Part shown: one piece after another, positions 1 through 12,355 of the stretch
How positions within the stretch are numbered: the stretch's first letter is position 1
Layout of the letters: every line of letters begins with the position of its first letter
Source: Cristatella mucedo
Taxonomy: Eukaryota; Bryozoa; Phylactolaemata; Cristatellidae
Assembly: GCA_009760855.2 (NCBI GenBank)
Contig: WPIO01000001.1
Location: 23,670,001-23,734,000, forward strand
DNA length: 64,000 nucleotides
Direction of reading: 5' to 3'
Position numbers and translations under genes: made by a program
The notes under the pieces: generated by a model
What the model saw: the letters and a program-made list of their open reading frames with translations, nothing else
Databases searched by the model: none
What the model was told of the DNA's origin: nothing

Positions 1-680
1 TCGCAGCGCGAGATCGCGCACGCGCGCCTGCGCGACGGAAGCATTTCTTGCAGCGTCGCCGCTCGATCGCAATCCACCTCACGTGATCCCCCATCGCGCG
101 GCCGCTGCGAGCTGTGCCGCGTTTCGAGTGCGCCTGCCTCGCGAAGTGCGGACCGCGCTGCCCGAAAATTTTCGCGCGCGTGCACGTCATCGGCGCCGAC
201 GGTCGGCGGTGCTGAGTCGCCCGCGTCTCCGAATAGCGACGGCGAGCTGCAGACGGCTCGAGCTGGTAAACGTGCGGACCCGGAGCGCACGACCCCGGAG
301 GAAAGCGGCCGCAAGCGAGCGCGTCATGCATCGTTCTGCTCGCCCTTGTCCGCTTTCATCTCCGTCCGCTCTCTCGCAGAGCCTAGTCGCCTCTGCGGTG
401 CCCACCCCGCACGCGCGCGCGTAACCCACACAGTCCGGAAGTTCGCGCGGCAGTCTCGCTCCTCGATGTGCAGTCGTGTCCTTGGCCGCCGCTCGCGTCC
501 TCGCTCTTCTACTGAGCTCTGCTTATCCTCTTCCTGTTTGCCCCTTCCTACTCTTGCCGTTCGCAGCGCTGTCGATCTCTCAATGCTCATCTTTTTATGA
601 GGTTGCTATGAGACTGGCTTCTCAGATTGCCATCCTCCGTGACTCTGCAGACGACGATGAGCATCGATTAGCTAATTGAG
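1..680. promoter_or_regulatory. CpG-rich 5'-region-like segment
   Basis: The first ~600 bases are GC-rich and dense in CpG, unlike the AT-richer DNA that follows. A CACGTGA E-box-like site lies near 79-85. Several short frames stay open on both strands, but this is expected from base composition and no protein family is recognisable. It could be the promoter or first exon of a gene leaving the window on the left, or of a gene running rightward. A weak donor-like GAG|GTACGC occurs near 679. The orientation cannot be decided from sequence. Confidence 0.35.
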
Positions 681-770
681 GTACGCATCGACAAGGGTTA
701 TTTCCATCATTGACTATCTTAGACGCTCACAAACAAGCATTCTGCTAAGCGATTCCTACGGCTATTTAGC

Positions 771-902
771 CGAGCTGGTTCGGTCCAGCGGTTAAAGTGC
801 TCACCCCGACCAAGGTCTGACTGAGGTCGTGAGCTCGATCCCCGTGGCATACGTGAAGCACCTGAATAGAGATTGAGCTCCCTTTGGACGCTATACTAAT
901 GA

Positions 903-905
<3 letters not shown>
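771..905 (+). repeat. SINE-1 copy (tRNA-derived head, LINE-A-like tail)
   Basis: The head reads CGAGCTGGTTCGGTCCAGCG and continues with GTTAAAG, a tRNA-like A box. A B-box-like GAGCTCGATCCCC follows about 40 bases on. The 3' part (AAGCACCTGAATAGAGATTG, then a GACGCTATAC block) is the folded tail also found on LINE-A. Other copies are at 11044-11198 (+) and 26889-27025 (-), with fragments near 2912, 47365 and 61205. The copy ends directly in a CA microsatellite. Promoter activity by RNA polymerase III is inferred from the boxes. Confidence 0.8.
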
Positions 906-955
<50 letters not shown>

Positions 956-963
956 GTGTGTGT

Positions 964-1011
<48 letters not shown>

Positions 1012-1015
1012 TGTA
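905..1015. repeat. (CA)n-CATATG-(TG)n self-complementary microsatellite
   Basis: A run of about 24 CA units meets about 30 TG units at a CATATG centre, with one GG interruption. The array is nearly an inverted repeat of itself, so it could form a hairpin or cruciform, and alternating purine-pyrimidine DNA can take Z form. It begins exactly at the 3' end of the SINE-1 copy. Confidence 0.95.
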
Positions 1016-2911
1016 ACGCGACGCCGGACTCTGTAAAATGACAAGTCAAATATTCCATAGCAATCTATGCGAATTCGGCTACCATCCCCTGACAGTAAGT
1101 GCATTTAAAACAGATTTTTCAAGTCAGGACCAAGCCGGACCTTGACCCAGTCTAGCATTAATGGAAAGAGGTCGAGTGACTGCTTCTGCCCCATATCGCG
1201 TCTGCTGATGCACTTTTTGTCCACTCGCGGCGGGCCTGGAGTAACACAACGGACAATGCTTGTGGGCGTTTGGTCTGCTTAATACCTGGGCATGTCCAAT
1301 TGATCGCAGCGAATGATTAAACGGTGCAACTGCGTATTAGCTAAAAAATTAAGTAGGATACTTGATAATTAAGTAAATATTGTGCATTTTCTAAGTTGAA
1401 TCAGTGTGCATACTTTTAATAAGAAGACCTTGAGAAATATAATTTTATGGTAGCCTTTTTTTGCTGGTAATTCATTACTAGACTGGTTACAAAGTTGAAT
1501 CTAATTTTTTGGCTCATATAAATGGGCCTGTTAAGCTAAATGCCGTAGGCTCGCAGCTGAAGGCTCACAAAACTAGGGATTACACAGAATCTCTTTTGTG
1601 TATCGGCACATGCTTTTTTTGGCAGAAGCTTCCGGCTCTCCCACACATTTTAAGAGTGAAATTAGCAGTTATAGAAACAGATAAAAGTTATGGCTGTAAT
1701 GTTAACAAGTTTTATGGAAGAACTTGAAATGTTTTTTAGAATTGTATTTCAAAATGGGGGTTGGCCTGTTCCTCTAACTTCGAGGTTGCTACTAACGCAG
1801 TATGGCAGCTTTCACTTTCGGACAGAACTAGGTCACAAGCGAAGCACTTGTAACGACGGTGCCGGTCGCTACGGAAGCGCGACGAATACCGGCGATGCCT
1901 GAACTCTGAACTCAGAGAATATTGCGACTAGTGACTTGCTGGTGCAGCACCGATGCACGCAGCTATGCCGACAGCTAGTGCAACACGGCCGCAGCGGGAA
2001 GAGGGCCCACACCTTAACATTAACACGTTCGTCGTATCGATTGCGTAGAGAAGTCCATTAGACAGCGATGGAGGGCTACAGGCTTTTCAACAGCGGCCAT
2101 TATGTACATCAACAATTCAGTGCCCGAGAACTCGAATCGGCTCAGATGCCTAGGTCAACTCCGGAAGCACAATTGACACAATACAGCTTCACTTCTAGGG
2201 TTGGTCGGTGCCATGTAAATTCCATAACTCGGCTGATTATTCATGTATCAGAGAGAAATTTGAAATTCAAATTTAGCCCTGCTTGGTTCAAATGAAGCAA
2301 GAAAACTTTCAGTTGGATGCATTGTGTTGTACATGTCCACGATTACAGAAAATAAAGCGCCAGGACGCTTGATGACGTATACAGCAACATTTATCTAATC
2401 TAAATCAAAAATCTTTCTTGCCTCGTTTGAAACAAGCATAGTTAAACTAGCATGTTAAATTTCACTCTTGTATGAGAAGTATTAGCCGAGTTACGAGATT
2501 AAAAGGCACCAACTGACCCTGGAAATGCTCTATAAAAGTCACAAGAAAATGCACCTCGATAAGCTTCAAGCATGTATCGCAATCTACCGAGGTTTGACAA
2601 GTTAAGATACAAGTCGCATATGTTGCGGAGATCGGTAAATTTTGTATAAGTAGATCGGTTGCTTCCTTTTTACATTCGGGTTAGACGTGGTTGGCATAAA
2701 AAAAATTTTCTTTCATGCGAAAGTCGTCAGAACATTCGATCCCAGGTCTAACATATTTGTTTTTCAAAAGGTACCCTAAACACATTCGATTGTCTTACAC
2801 ATGTTTTAAGTATTTTCTTGACATTCCCCCTTAAGCCCTTTGGGATACTTATATTACTGTTATGGAAATGCAAATGCATTGTCAAATGTCAAATCTATTG
2901 TCAAATCAAAT
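1016..2911. other. Non-coding stretch, nothing recognised
   Basis: Short open frames only, no family recognised, no paired splice sites around an open exon that I could support. AT-rich between 1320 and 1500 and from 2300 to 2900. Confidence 0.5.
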
Positions 2912-2968
2912 GCATTCACCTTGACCTCGGTCAATAAAGGCGAGCAACTTAACCCCTGGGTCCAACCA
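2912..2968 (-). repeat. SINE-1 head fragment
   Basis: The stretch CATTCACCTTGACCTCGGTC followed by GCAACTTAACCCCTGG is the reverse complement of the head of the copy at 11044. The LINE-like tail is missing. Just upstream is a small direct-repeat cluster (TTGTCAAAT units, 2878-2910). Confidence 0.55.
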
Positions 2969-4356
2969 GGGCAGTGAGAAGGTAAATGCTGACGAGCGGG
3001 TGTGACTATACTGAATGGGCAAGGTTGGGCATGTGAGCCGATGCAAACGAGTGAAGTGGCCTATAGACCAGAAAGAGGATCACAAAGCCGATTCGATGCT
3101 TAACGGGGAACCGGTGAAGCGCACAAAGACGTGGGTGACGTGGCAGCTACGGCGTCGACGACAGGCCAACTGAGCCATAGGTTTTCGCAACAGTCGCTGA
3201 CGATTAAGGGCACTGCCCGTCGAGTTGGTATTAGTCCTAAATAAAGCCAACTGCAACAATCTAGGCGCAATATCACAGATGGGTAATACAGTTTGGCTGC
3301 CGTATTCTTATCCAAGAAGGCCCTGATTTGGCCATACTCTGTAGATGAAAATAGGCCGACTTCATTGCGGAAGGATGTATTCATTTAATAATAAGTTTTT
3401 CAAAATATCAAGTCAAGGTTATATGTATAGCGAAGCCATGATCTGGTTGACTACAATCCACGTGCCTATTGATAAACGCCTGACTTTTAGTTGATTCCGT
3501 CAACAGGCCGCGTCCATGACCGGTCGGCATATTGGAAACTCTCTCCGTCTCCAGGAAGAGGAGCTACGTGTTGAATGGCTTGCTAAGGAAGGCTCTTACT
3601 AGCTCCTTGATTATTGGCTTGAGTGCTGAAACTGCTCTGGCGGACCACCAGAAAACTCTATTTGTAACTACCAGATCGATCTTTTAAAATTAAAGAAACT
3701 CTTCCATGCGTTTCATTTAAAAAAGGACTTGCGATGGCTCTTGTTTGAAATACCCTTGTTTTAACTCCAATGCCGGCCGTGCCTTAACTTGTATCTTTCC
3801 AAGTTGCGTACCGTAGTATCCGCCTCACCGGACCACCGCGTCGACTCACGGCAATACATTGGTGACCCCGTTCTTTCGCGTAAAGCTTTCGATTACGAAT
3901 GGTTTGAGCATCCAGAATATTGGAGCCCATTTCGCAATTTCTGAGCAGTTATTTTACATTTTGTCCTGCTGCGATTCTGGCACTTCATGCCTAGCCATAT
4001 TTTGCAGATATATTCCTCGTTTGGAATTACATCATTGCTTACCGTCTTTCTAATTCAGCGCACCTTCCGAATTTTCTTTACTGTCTTTATTGTCTTTTCT
4101 TTAGTGTCTGAGCTATCAGCTACGAAAAGTTTACCGGAAGTCGCTTAGGGAGTAAGTAAGCTGTAAGAAAACCCTCTAGCGTAACAAGAATTTAGTCCTT
4201 ATGGAAACAGAAAAACAATCATACATTGTCGCATAGCCGGACATACGTACTTGCATAATGTGCTGACCATGACCGACATACAACCCTTCATTTATACTTG
4301 GCTTACACGTACATATTGCATGCGTTATTTGCAGGTATGAATATAGGTATATACAG
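2969..4356. other. Non-coding stretch, nothing recognised
   Basis: No ORF longer than 94 codons, no repeat relative found inside the window, no recognisable RNA gene. Confidence 0.5.
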
Positions 4357-4357
4357 T

Positions 4358-4392
<35 letters not shown>

Positions 4393-4430
4393 ACGTATTT
4401 AACTGCATATATATATATATATATATAATT
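4357..4430. repeat. (TA)n-(TG)n-(TA)n compound microsatellite
   Basis: Two TA runs flank a TG run of about ten units. The short open frame across it (CVCVCV, IYIYI) is low-complexity translation, not a gene. Confidence 0.95.
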
Positions 4431-4504
4431 TTGAGTGATTTAACGAAGTGCGTGCTAAATAAATATACAATGGTCATTATTTCTTGGTTATTGCTTCTCT
4501 TGCA

Positions 4505-4572
4505 GCGAGTTGTAAAGCGCCTGGAGAGAAATTTGCTTCTCTTAGTGTGCTATGCAAAATAATAATTACTAA
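4505..4572 (+). repeat. LINE-A 3' tail fragment
   Basis: GTAAAGCGCCTGGAGAGAAA, then CTTCTCTTAGTGTGCTATGC, is the folded LINE-A terminus (AGCGCC ... AGAGA ... TCTCT ... GCGCT pattern). No ORF2 sequence is attached. Confidence 0.6.
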
Positions 4573-4780
4573 CTGTATTAAAACGTATGTAATATACCAA
4601 TACAGTGTTGAATAAATATATTAAATGAATATACATGTATGCAGAATAAGTATGTATCATGTGGATAATACATAATGTTTCTCGGCGGTAATCCTGTTGC
4701 TAGCAAAGCTGCAGGTAAGCGCTGGCCTTGCCTGTGAGGCGAAGCAGGCCTGTCCATATTGGTAGTCCAAACAATAACCC

Positions 4781-4790
4781 CCCCCCCCCC
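4781..4790. repeat. Poly(C) tract
   Basis: A run of ten or more C. Similar runs sit at about 27690, 48751 and 63671. These are prone to length errors in sequencing. Confidence 0.9.
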
Positions 4791-5221
4791 GAGCTCGTAT
4801 GAAGAAGACCTCTAGAAATTATATGAACGCCGATCTCTCTCCGAGGGATACCGCTCCAATGATTAAGCTAAAGCGGCCGTTGGTTGCCAAGCTAGGCCAC
4901 GGTGGCGCAGCAGTCACTCTCTCAGTTGTGTAGCTTGATTTTTCTTGCCGTCGGCCCTACTTGAAGCGTCAGACCCCAAGCGCGATTACAAAGCGCAGCT
5001 GGACATGGCCAGCCTATGCTCGCCTATGCTCTGTATGCAATTCTGCGGCGCCGATCGAACTCGGTACTTCGGTCTTCGCCAGAGCTTCGACGGCTCTTCG
5101 CTATTGCGGAACGGGTGCGACTTCGCGGCCGTCCGTACCTCGCCCAATGCACGGACGAGGGGGAGTGTTGAACTGAAGCTAGCTCCACCACCAGAAAACG
5201 CGCTCCGGCGTCAGCCCCCTA

Positions 5222-5592
5222 ATAGTAATAATAACAATAATGCACTTGATAAAGCGCCGTCAGAGAACTCAATCTCTTTCTAGGCGCTTTACATTTGCTG
5301 CAAAGGGAAACGCGATTGAATGGTGAGTAATATCATGCTTGATAAACCTGAATAACATAGTTAGGGGTGACATGCACAGGGTCAGCATGCAATTATGGTT
5401 ACATTCACAGTTTCAGCACGAATAAGCACGTGAAGGACGAGTCACAGGGACCCACTAGATGCTGTCCTAAATAGGTGTTTTTAAGTTCTTTTTAAATGCG
5501 GTCAAGTCAGAGGATGTTGTGACACAAGTCGGGTGTTAGTTCCAGGCTTTGGGAGCATAAGAACTAAATGCATGGTCTTCAAAGGATCTCTA
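5222..5592 (-). repeat. LINE-A 3' end, 5'-truncated
   Basis: Read on the minus strand, the segment carries the end of ORF2 (a product like '[17 protein letters not shown]...TTFKK', decayed here), then the 3' UTR with paired TGCTGACCCTGTGCATGTCA blocks, the folded tail AAGCGCCTAGAAAGAGATTG, and finally an ATT-rich tail (5222-5243 on the plus strand). This order matches the copies at 10436 and 23785. Truncation at the 5' side is usual for LINEs. Confidence 0.85.
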
Positions 5593-5794
5593 GCGAGAGC
5601 TTACGCTCGCGCCACGTCCGGCAATTGCATCGCGCGAGCTAGTGCTCTCACAACTCCTCAATTCAGGTAGTGGATGTGCGTTCGAGGCAGCTAGGAATAG
5701 CTGTAGGAGCAGAGCAAGTCCACAAAGCCTCGAGGACTTGCTCGGAAGCTTTGGCGGCACTGATTGGTAGGACCGACGAATCGAAGTGTGAGTG

Positions 5795-6470
5795 AAAAGT
5801 AATGGAATGCATCTCCATTAATAACTCCACAAAGCCACAGGGACTAAGTGCGCGTTTTCTATAACTCGCTCAAAGCCTGAGCAGTTTTTGTTTCGCCAAC
5901 AGACTTCACCTCACGCAATAAAGAGAGAAAAGTGAGAAGCATAGCTGTCAGCAGAGCAGTCGAGAAATTGAGTAGCTTGGAATCAGCAGCTCATGATGGC
6001 TGGAAAGGATGTGCCACTGTGAGCAGTGGGAGAGAAGATTTTGCGTAAGAGTTGTGGAACTGGGCTCAACGCTCGCCCTCGGTCTTTAAGCTCTGGAATT
6101 GAATAGCTAATTCATTGTCCCTAGAGGACACGAGGGCAAAAGGAGGCTGAGACTAGTATAGCAGTTCATTAAAGTGAAAAGTGAAGTGAGAGGATCGGTC
6201 AGGATATACAGAGAAACAGTCAGAGTGACCATATTCCTCTATATATCCGTTGATCTACCCAGAGCCGTTGCAGCTCCTTCCGCAAAAGAGACACACGGCT
6301 GAATCTCTGGGATTTGTTGGCATGCTTTGGAGCCGTATTAATTGCCAGCTGCTGAGGATAAATGCCTTGTTTTCCATTACCCAGACGTAATGGAATTGCG
6401 GTGGTCCAGCACAGACAAAGCCTGGAAGCTAGTTAGATTTTTAGCAGTCCCTTATCTTAGACAGGGATCG
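5795..6470 (-). repeat. LINE-B 3' end, 5'-truncated
   Basis: A second LINE family. The block CTCCACAAAGCCACAGGGAC, then AAAGCCTGAGC and CTTCACCTCACGCAATAAAG, recurs at 15999, 37991 and 63868. The far part (6230-6470) is the decayed end of ORF2, aligning with the better preserved copy at 38470-38890 (TATCCGTTRATC ... CCAACCTCTGGGATT). Confidence 0.75.
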
Positions 6471-9400
6471 AACGCGACGGCTAGCTGTGGGAAGCGGTCT
6501 TATAAATGAAGCTTTGCCGTACAAAAGAGCCGGCTAACGAAGCCATCCTATCTTGAGAGACTGGTTATTAAGCAATTGCCATAAAATACGTGCCGCCAGA
6601 GAAGATGGCACTGGAAGCCAGACACAGTGTGTATTTCATCACTGCACTACCGAGTTTTTGTAATATTGAGTGACCGGAATTGCTGGTAGCTGCTAAATTA
6701 AAAGCTAGATTTAGTTCAAGGTCGTGTGGACTATGTGATAGGAGGGCTGCATCAAGCTCTTGTTCTAAGAGAAAAGATTCTTTAATCTGTTGTTTCACAA
6801 GCTACCAAACTGACTAAGTCGACCAATAAAATTCATCAGCACATTTAGCAAAAATGCTTCGGTGAAGAAATATGGCAGGAACTCGTTCGGCGGTCTTTAA
6901 AGTGAGTTTCCGATGCCTACGATGGACTAAAGATGACGAATTTTATTCTTCATTTGTTTGTCTACTGATCTCGAAATTAGAATGAAAATGCGTCAATCTA
7001 AGTGGTTAGTTTGGAGTTCTCAATGAATCTCAGTATTATTGAGGTCAGTTAGCTTTCGTTGTCTTAAGGCATACTAGAAGAAATGTCGACGTAGCAAAGG
7101 CTTAGCAAATGAATCTGTACTTCAGTCATTGTTCCGATCGTGTTAAATGTTCTTTCTGTACTTACGCGCTGGCTGTGAAATCACCAACCGGGAAGACCCG
7201 ACCGTGCATGTACCTATAAACTGAATTGTTTCGAGAACGGCTCTCACTTGTTCGAACTTGCAGCTTTCCATGCGTAGCAAAGGCTTAGCGTACTCGAACC
7301 GCCCACCAGGCAGACCCGACGGTGCATATATCCACAGGCCAATTGTTCAGAGTACGGCTCTCATTTGTTCGCATTCCCAGGTCTAATGTACAAATAATGT
7401 CAGTAGAGCAGCCTGGCCAATTCATCTGTTGCTAGGTACACGTACAACTGGCTACTAAGCGACTTACTAGGCAACGCTAGACCATCGCCCAGTTCGCTGA
7501 GCACGAAACTGTAGCTGTCCTCGTGAAGCAGCGAGTGCTAGCAGGAGTAAAGGCTGGGAAACCGATATCGCACAGCTAATAAGCTAATTTACTTGGTTGC
7601 TGGCGTTCGGCTTAAAAAGTCTCACGTGAAAAGGAATAAAAATCAAACTGCAGCATCCTGGACTACTTGATAAAGCTATATCTCGTTGGTATAGAACGGC
7701 ACGGAGGCGAAATAAACTAGCCTCGATAATTGATAGATCTGATCCTGACCTCCAGCTTTCGTGGCTTTGAATGGTAGCCGATCACGAGAAGAGAGTGGAT
7801 CTTCGCTGCTTAAACTAGGATCGATGTCGGAGTAAAGAGCTGGTACCAAGACGCGAAAGGCTCTCTCTCGTTCGAACCATGTCTACTAGTTTCCACAAAA
7901 TGGCAATTGCAACACAATAGTACAGTAATTGGAAAACATTAACTTCAGATAGAAACTTCTTAGCGCCAGCAGAATTGCACTGCTGCATTGCACTGAATTG
8001 CATCGAACCAAGCCTACGTTTACTACTTGGCTTAGAAAAGAAAGTTTATATCAAGCTATGCTTAGTCGCTAGTGACATCGCGGAGGTTGAATGAGGTAGT
8101 GATTGGCAAATAACAGTCTGGTTGCAGCAACGGCATGGTTCCTCCAGTATCTGCAGTAAAGAGTAAACAACAACAAGCCTGACCCGAAATATGGCAGTGC
8201 AGTACAAGCCTGAAGAATCTGGCTAGCAACTAAAATGAACATTACTGATACTCCGAAAACCAGCATAGCAGCATTTTGACATTTCATGTCATGTCACAAG
8301 CTTATACCAGTGAAAAGCATGGAAAACTTCCACTTTACTTTGGAAGGCAGGCCTAAATGTCCACTTACCTAGCTGGTGAACCAGCTCTGGCGAATGGTAA
8401 TCTTGCTGTTCTTTCATAACTTTGCTAGACCTTCATAGTAGGAAATATGAAAACAGTTTCCAAGTATTTTCTATTCAATTTTTAATTTCAACAATGGGAT
8501 GCAGTCCATCATTTGGATTGCTATATGCAGATTTTGCTGGCTCTCTTCCGATTAGTCAGCACAGGCTGTCAAATCAGCAATGACTTTCGTTTAAAGGATG
8601 TTTTGATTCTGACAAAGCCGAATAGCTAGTGCAATGCACAGCCTAATGACTAATACGTGAACCCCCCCACAGAAGTAAAGCATTCTTTGATCTATCGCAA
8701 ACTGCCGTGTCAAGAATCTAAGGACTGAGGAAAGACTTATACACAAATAGCTGACCGAGGAAGGCATTTTGAACAGGCTAGTCGTTATATGCCAACGTTC
8801 ACCTTCGATCATTATGCTTCTAAGTTTCCAAATCCTTCATCTTACGTGCTTTGTGCTTCAAAGCTAATATGTTGCACAAAAACTATGCTTTATTAGCACA
8901 TAATGTCAGAGCAATACAGAGGCCTCTAACATAACTGTTCAAGCAAAGTCTTGATCAGAAGATCTAGCCAACATACATTCCAGTAATATTAGCAGATTGA
9001 TGCTATCAGTATACATGCAAGTGATGCTTATAGGCTAAATTACTTACTGGGAGCAACTACAAAAAATGTGTACCACCACAGCTTATCTTCTAGTAATCAA
9101 CTCCCTGTCACTGCTCAATAAAATTGAGCAACATTATGAAGCAGAGCTATTTTAAAGCTGGAAGCACTGTCGGAATATACCAAGAAAATCGATGCCGATT
9201 ACACGTGGACCCACGGACTGGAAGTCTGAGCTACCCTAAAAGCTGGTACTTCCCTTACAGCCATGGTAGAGAGCCTAGGAAAAGATTCGTATCAGGCCGA
9301 ACAGTGAGAAAGCTGGTGCACATCGATCTGACTCACATCTGCCTGACGTACTAACTACTCCTTACTCACAGAGCATGGTTCATTCTGCACAGCATCACAG

Positions 9401-9838
9401 CAGTTCGACGTTCCGACAGACGCCATGTCTGTTTTCTGCAGGCGATACGCAGGGCACTCGTCAGAAGCTCAGGCTACTGGAGAGCACAAAAAATTGCCAG
9501 CCAGCCGAACAGACGGCAACACGAAACAGCGCTGTGCTCGCCATTAGCAGACAGGATCGACGGCTGCTAGCCAGGTTAGTGGACGCCAGGTTGCCGGCCA
9601 GTAGATTTGGAACCTGCTTCACTGCTATCTGCGCCATCGTTGGAAAGAGCTGATGCAGTGCCATCGCTACCCGATCCCTTAAAAAAAGCACAATGTGTCG
9701 GTTGCTGTAGCGCATTCTACAGCAGCGATCACTCTTGAGCAAGCAGAAAGCAATAAGATATAATGAGTGTGACATAAGTATCACTGGACGTGACATTAGC
9801 ATCATTAGTGAAATTTATTTATTATTTATTAAACTGTT
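6471..9838. other. Non-coding stretch with one degenerate tandem duplication
   Basis: No coding region is supported. The only internal structure found is a diverged duplication: GTAGCAAAGGCTTAGC starts at about 7091 and 7274, and AGACCCGACCGTGCATGTA at 7193 matches AGACCCGACGGTGCATATA at 7312; both copies end in CGGCTCTCA(C/T)TTGTTCG. The frames at 9124-9653 show no family resemblance. Confidence 0.5.
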
Positions 9839-9839
9839 T

Positions 9840-10152
9840 ACTTATTAAACAATTTATTAAACTGTTCCAAAAACCACTCCCAAATTACTTTAAAGACCAA
9901 GCCTTCAGTTCACGTGCATCAAAGCTTGCAGCATACTACAGTCTGATATTTCTTAATCTGCAGACTTGATGACGTTGAAAAGAAGCTACAAATGCTCCAC
10001 CAAGCACTTGCTATGTACGTGTGAACTTTCCTTTATAAGCTCGCGCATGCTGAAATTGTGCAAATTATCACTAATCAGTTGACATGCTTCCTTCCAACTT
10101 ATGTAAAGTGCCTAGAAAGAGATGTAGTTCTTTTAAGGTACTGCACACATGT
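9840..10152 (+). repeat. LINE-A 3' fragment, old and diverged
   Basis: Decayed match to the LINE-A end: CCAAAAACCACTCCC, GACTTGATGACGTTGAAAAG, CAACTTATGTAAAGTGCCTA and GAAAGAGATGTAGTTC keep the family order. Confidence 0.55.
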
Positions 10153-10435
10153 TTTCATCATTACAATCATTATTATAGCATGGGTCTACTTCACTTATGT
10201 AAACTCATTACGGATTCCATTGGGTAGCAGCAAGTGAAGAATTTATTTCACAAACAGCTTGATAAAAAACCGGACTGTACTATGATCCCATGTCATTGTG
10301 TGCTTGGTCCACCTAAGAGCAGCGAGGCAGACGTCACAATTTTATGAGCCCATTCATACACAAAGGCAGCAGATGTGCTCTCCTGTAGCTGCTGCCTACC
10401 TACCGAGGCAATAAAGGGCACTAGCCAAAAGACCA

Positions 10436-10970
10436 TAGGATTGACTTCAAGGTTTTGTCGCTAATTTTTAGGCCCCTTCATTCTATGGCTCCAGCCTATC
10501 TGTCAGATATACTACCCCATCAGGCCAAGCATAGTACCACCCGCTTTTCGGAATCCAACAGTCTAGAAATACCTCATACAAACCTTAAATCCTTTGGAGA
10601 CCGTGCATTTAGTTCATATGCTCCCAAAGCCTGGAACTCCCTCCCGACATGCGTCAGAACATCCCCTGACCTGACCATATTTAAAAGGAACCTAAAAACA
10701 CCTATTTAGGACAGCATTTAGTGGGTCCCTGTGATTCGTCCTTGATGTGCTTATGCGTGCTGACACTGCATGCTGCCACTAACCACATTTGCATGCTGAC
10801 TCTGTGCATGTCACCCCTAACCATATTATTCATTTCGTTTGTTTTTTCAAGCATGATTTTACTTACCATTCAATTGCATTTCACTTTACAGCAGATGTAA
10901 AGCGCCTAGAGAGAGATTAAGTTCTCTGAGGGCGCTTTATCAAGTGAATTATTATTATTATTATTATTAT
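10436..10970 (+). repeat. LINE-A 3' end with ORF2 C-terminus
   Basis: An open frame at 10455-10709 encodes the last part of LINE ORF2: 'FRPLHSMAPAYLSDILPHQA', 'STTRFSESNSLEIPHTNLKS', '[19 protein letters not shown]', 'SPDLTIFKRNLKTPI'. This is the C-terminus typical of CR1/Jockey-group LINEs. A stop is followed by about 190 bp of 3' UTR, the hairpin tail AAGCGCCTAGAGAGAGATTA ... TCTCTGAGGGCGCTTT, and (ATT)n at 10949-10970. It is the best-preserved 3' end of the family here and a good reference copy. Confidence 0.9.
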
Positions 10971-11043
10971 GTTATTTTCTGATGGATTTCGTGAGCAACA
11001 TCAACTATGATTTAAACCACCTTGAGTACCACCATGGCATCTA

Positions 11044-11198
11044 ACGGGCTTGGCCCAGTGGTTAAGGTACTTGCCTCGAATCAAGGTCAAGGTGAATGTA
11101 TTAGATGACCGAGGTCGTGGGCTCGAGCACGTATGTGATATTTGAAGCGCCTGAACAGAGATTGAGCTCTCTCAGGGCGCTATACAAATGAGTTACAT
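11044..11198 (+). repeat. SINE-1 copy
   Basis: A box CCCAGTGGTTAAGG, B box GTGGGCTCGAGC, then the folded tail GAAGCGCCTGAACAGAGATT ... CTCTCAGGGCGCTATACAAA. It carries an extra ~25-bp segment (GGTCAAGGTGAATGTATTAG) between the boxes compared with the other copies. Confidence 0.85.
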
Positions 11199-11529
11199 AT
11201 ATTTCTAGTACGAGTAGGAACCGATGAGAGGTAGCTGTCATCGTTTCGGTAAGCAGCTATGCTTCAGTGAGCAGCAATACTTCAGTGAGCAGTAAAATGA
11301 GAACTGAGGCGCTCGGGCTATACACCAGACCAGACAAGCCAAACGTGGCACGGATACGGCTCTGTGGAAGTAACGGAATCTGAACACAGCGAGTGTTCCG
11401 GCCTCGAAAACGTTCCTCAGTTGCACATGTTGGGGAACAGACTCAACACTCCAGTTATTGATAACATCGGCACCTTATTACACGGTAGGTCGGTCGGTGG
11501 GTACATCAACCCGATAAAGCCAACTTACT

Positions 11530-12355
11530 AGTTATGGGCAAACTTAGCATTACTCAAAAGTTAGAAAACCTAACCACCAACATGGTCTTGGCTAGCATGT
11601 CTCCTCTGGCACCTGCATGCAATGTGGGTGTCCTGTTCCAAAATAACCTTTCACTAGCCGATCGTATCACCTCCTCAGTCAAGCCTGTCAACTTTCAGCT
11701 AGGTAACGGTGCAAAAACCTGGGGCTGCTTAGACAGGACTACCATGTCCAAATTAGTCAATGCATTCGTTACATCCTTCTTGACTTTTGTAACCCACTAT
11801 TCGCTGATTTTCCCGGGGCCTTTGCAATAAGGTGCTTACAGTTGGTGCAAAACTCTACAGCCAGGCTTGTCTGTCATGAAAGTCACAATTAATACAACAC
11901 TTCTCTGCGACTTCAAGCAATGCAGCATATCGACTTCAAGGTTTTATCACTCGGGTTAGGTCCCATCATTCTCTTGCATCGGCCTTTCTTAAATAACTAC
12001 TTGCCAATCAGACTAGGCATCTAACCACCTGGCTTTCCTACTCTAGAAATTTAACTGTGCCTCTTAACAACGTCAAATCTTTTATAAAACCGTGCCTTTT
12101 TGTGTACTCCCGAATCTTGGAAGGCAGACCCGACTGACCTCCCCTAACTTGACGACATTTAAAACTAAAAGCTAAAACACACTTGTTTCTCACCACTTGT
12201 TCCTCACAGCATTAGCTGTGTCAGCATGAATCGTCCTTTGAATGCTTATGCATGCTGACACAGAGCATGCTCTCACTGAGCAATTGAATGCTTTCTCTGC
12301 AGCATATGCAAAGTGCCCATACCGGAGAATTATGATGTTGCTACCGTGCTATAGA
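11530..12355 (+). repeat. LINE-A fragment: ORF2 C-terminal part and 3' UTR
   Basis: The frame 11534-11830 matches LINE ORF2 between RT and the C-terminus: 'NVGVLFQNNLSLADRITSSV' corresponds to the usual NxGVxFDxxLS..HI element, and 'MSKLVNAFVTS' to the KLxxAFVxSRLDYCNSLL element. After a frame break, decayed C-terminal and 3' UTR sequence runs to about 12355, ending in a worn tail (AAAGTGCCCATACCGGAGAA). Confidence 0.75.
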
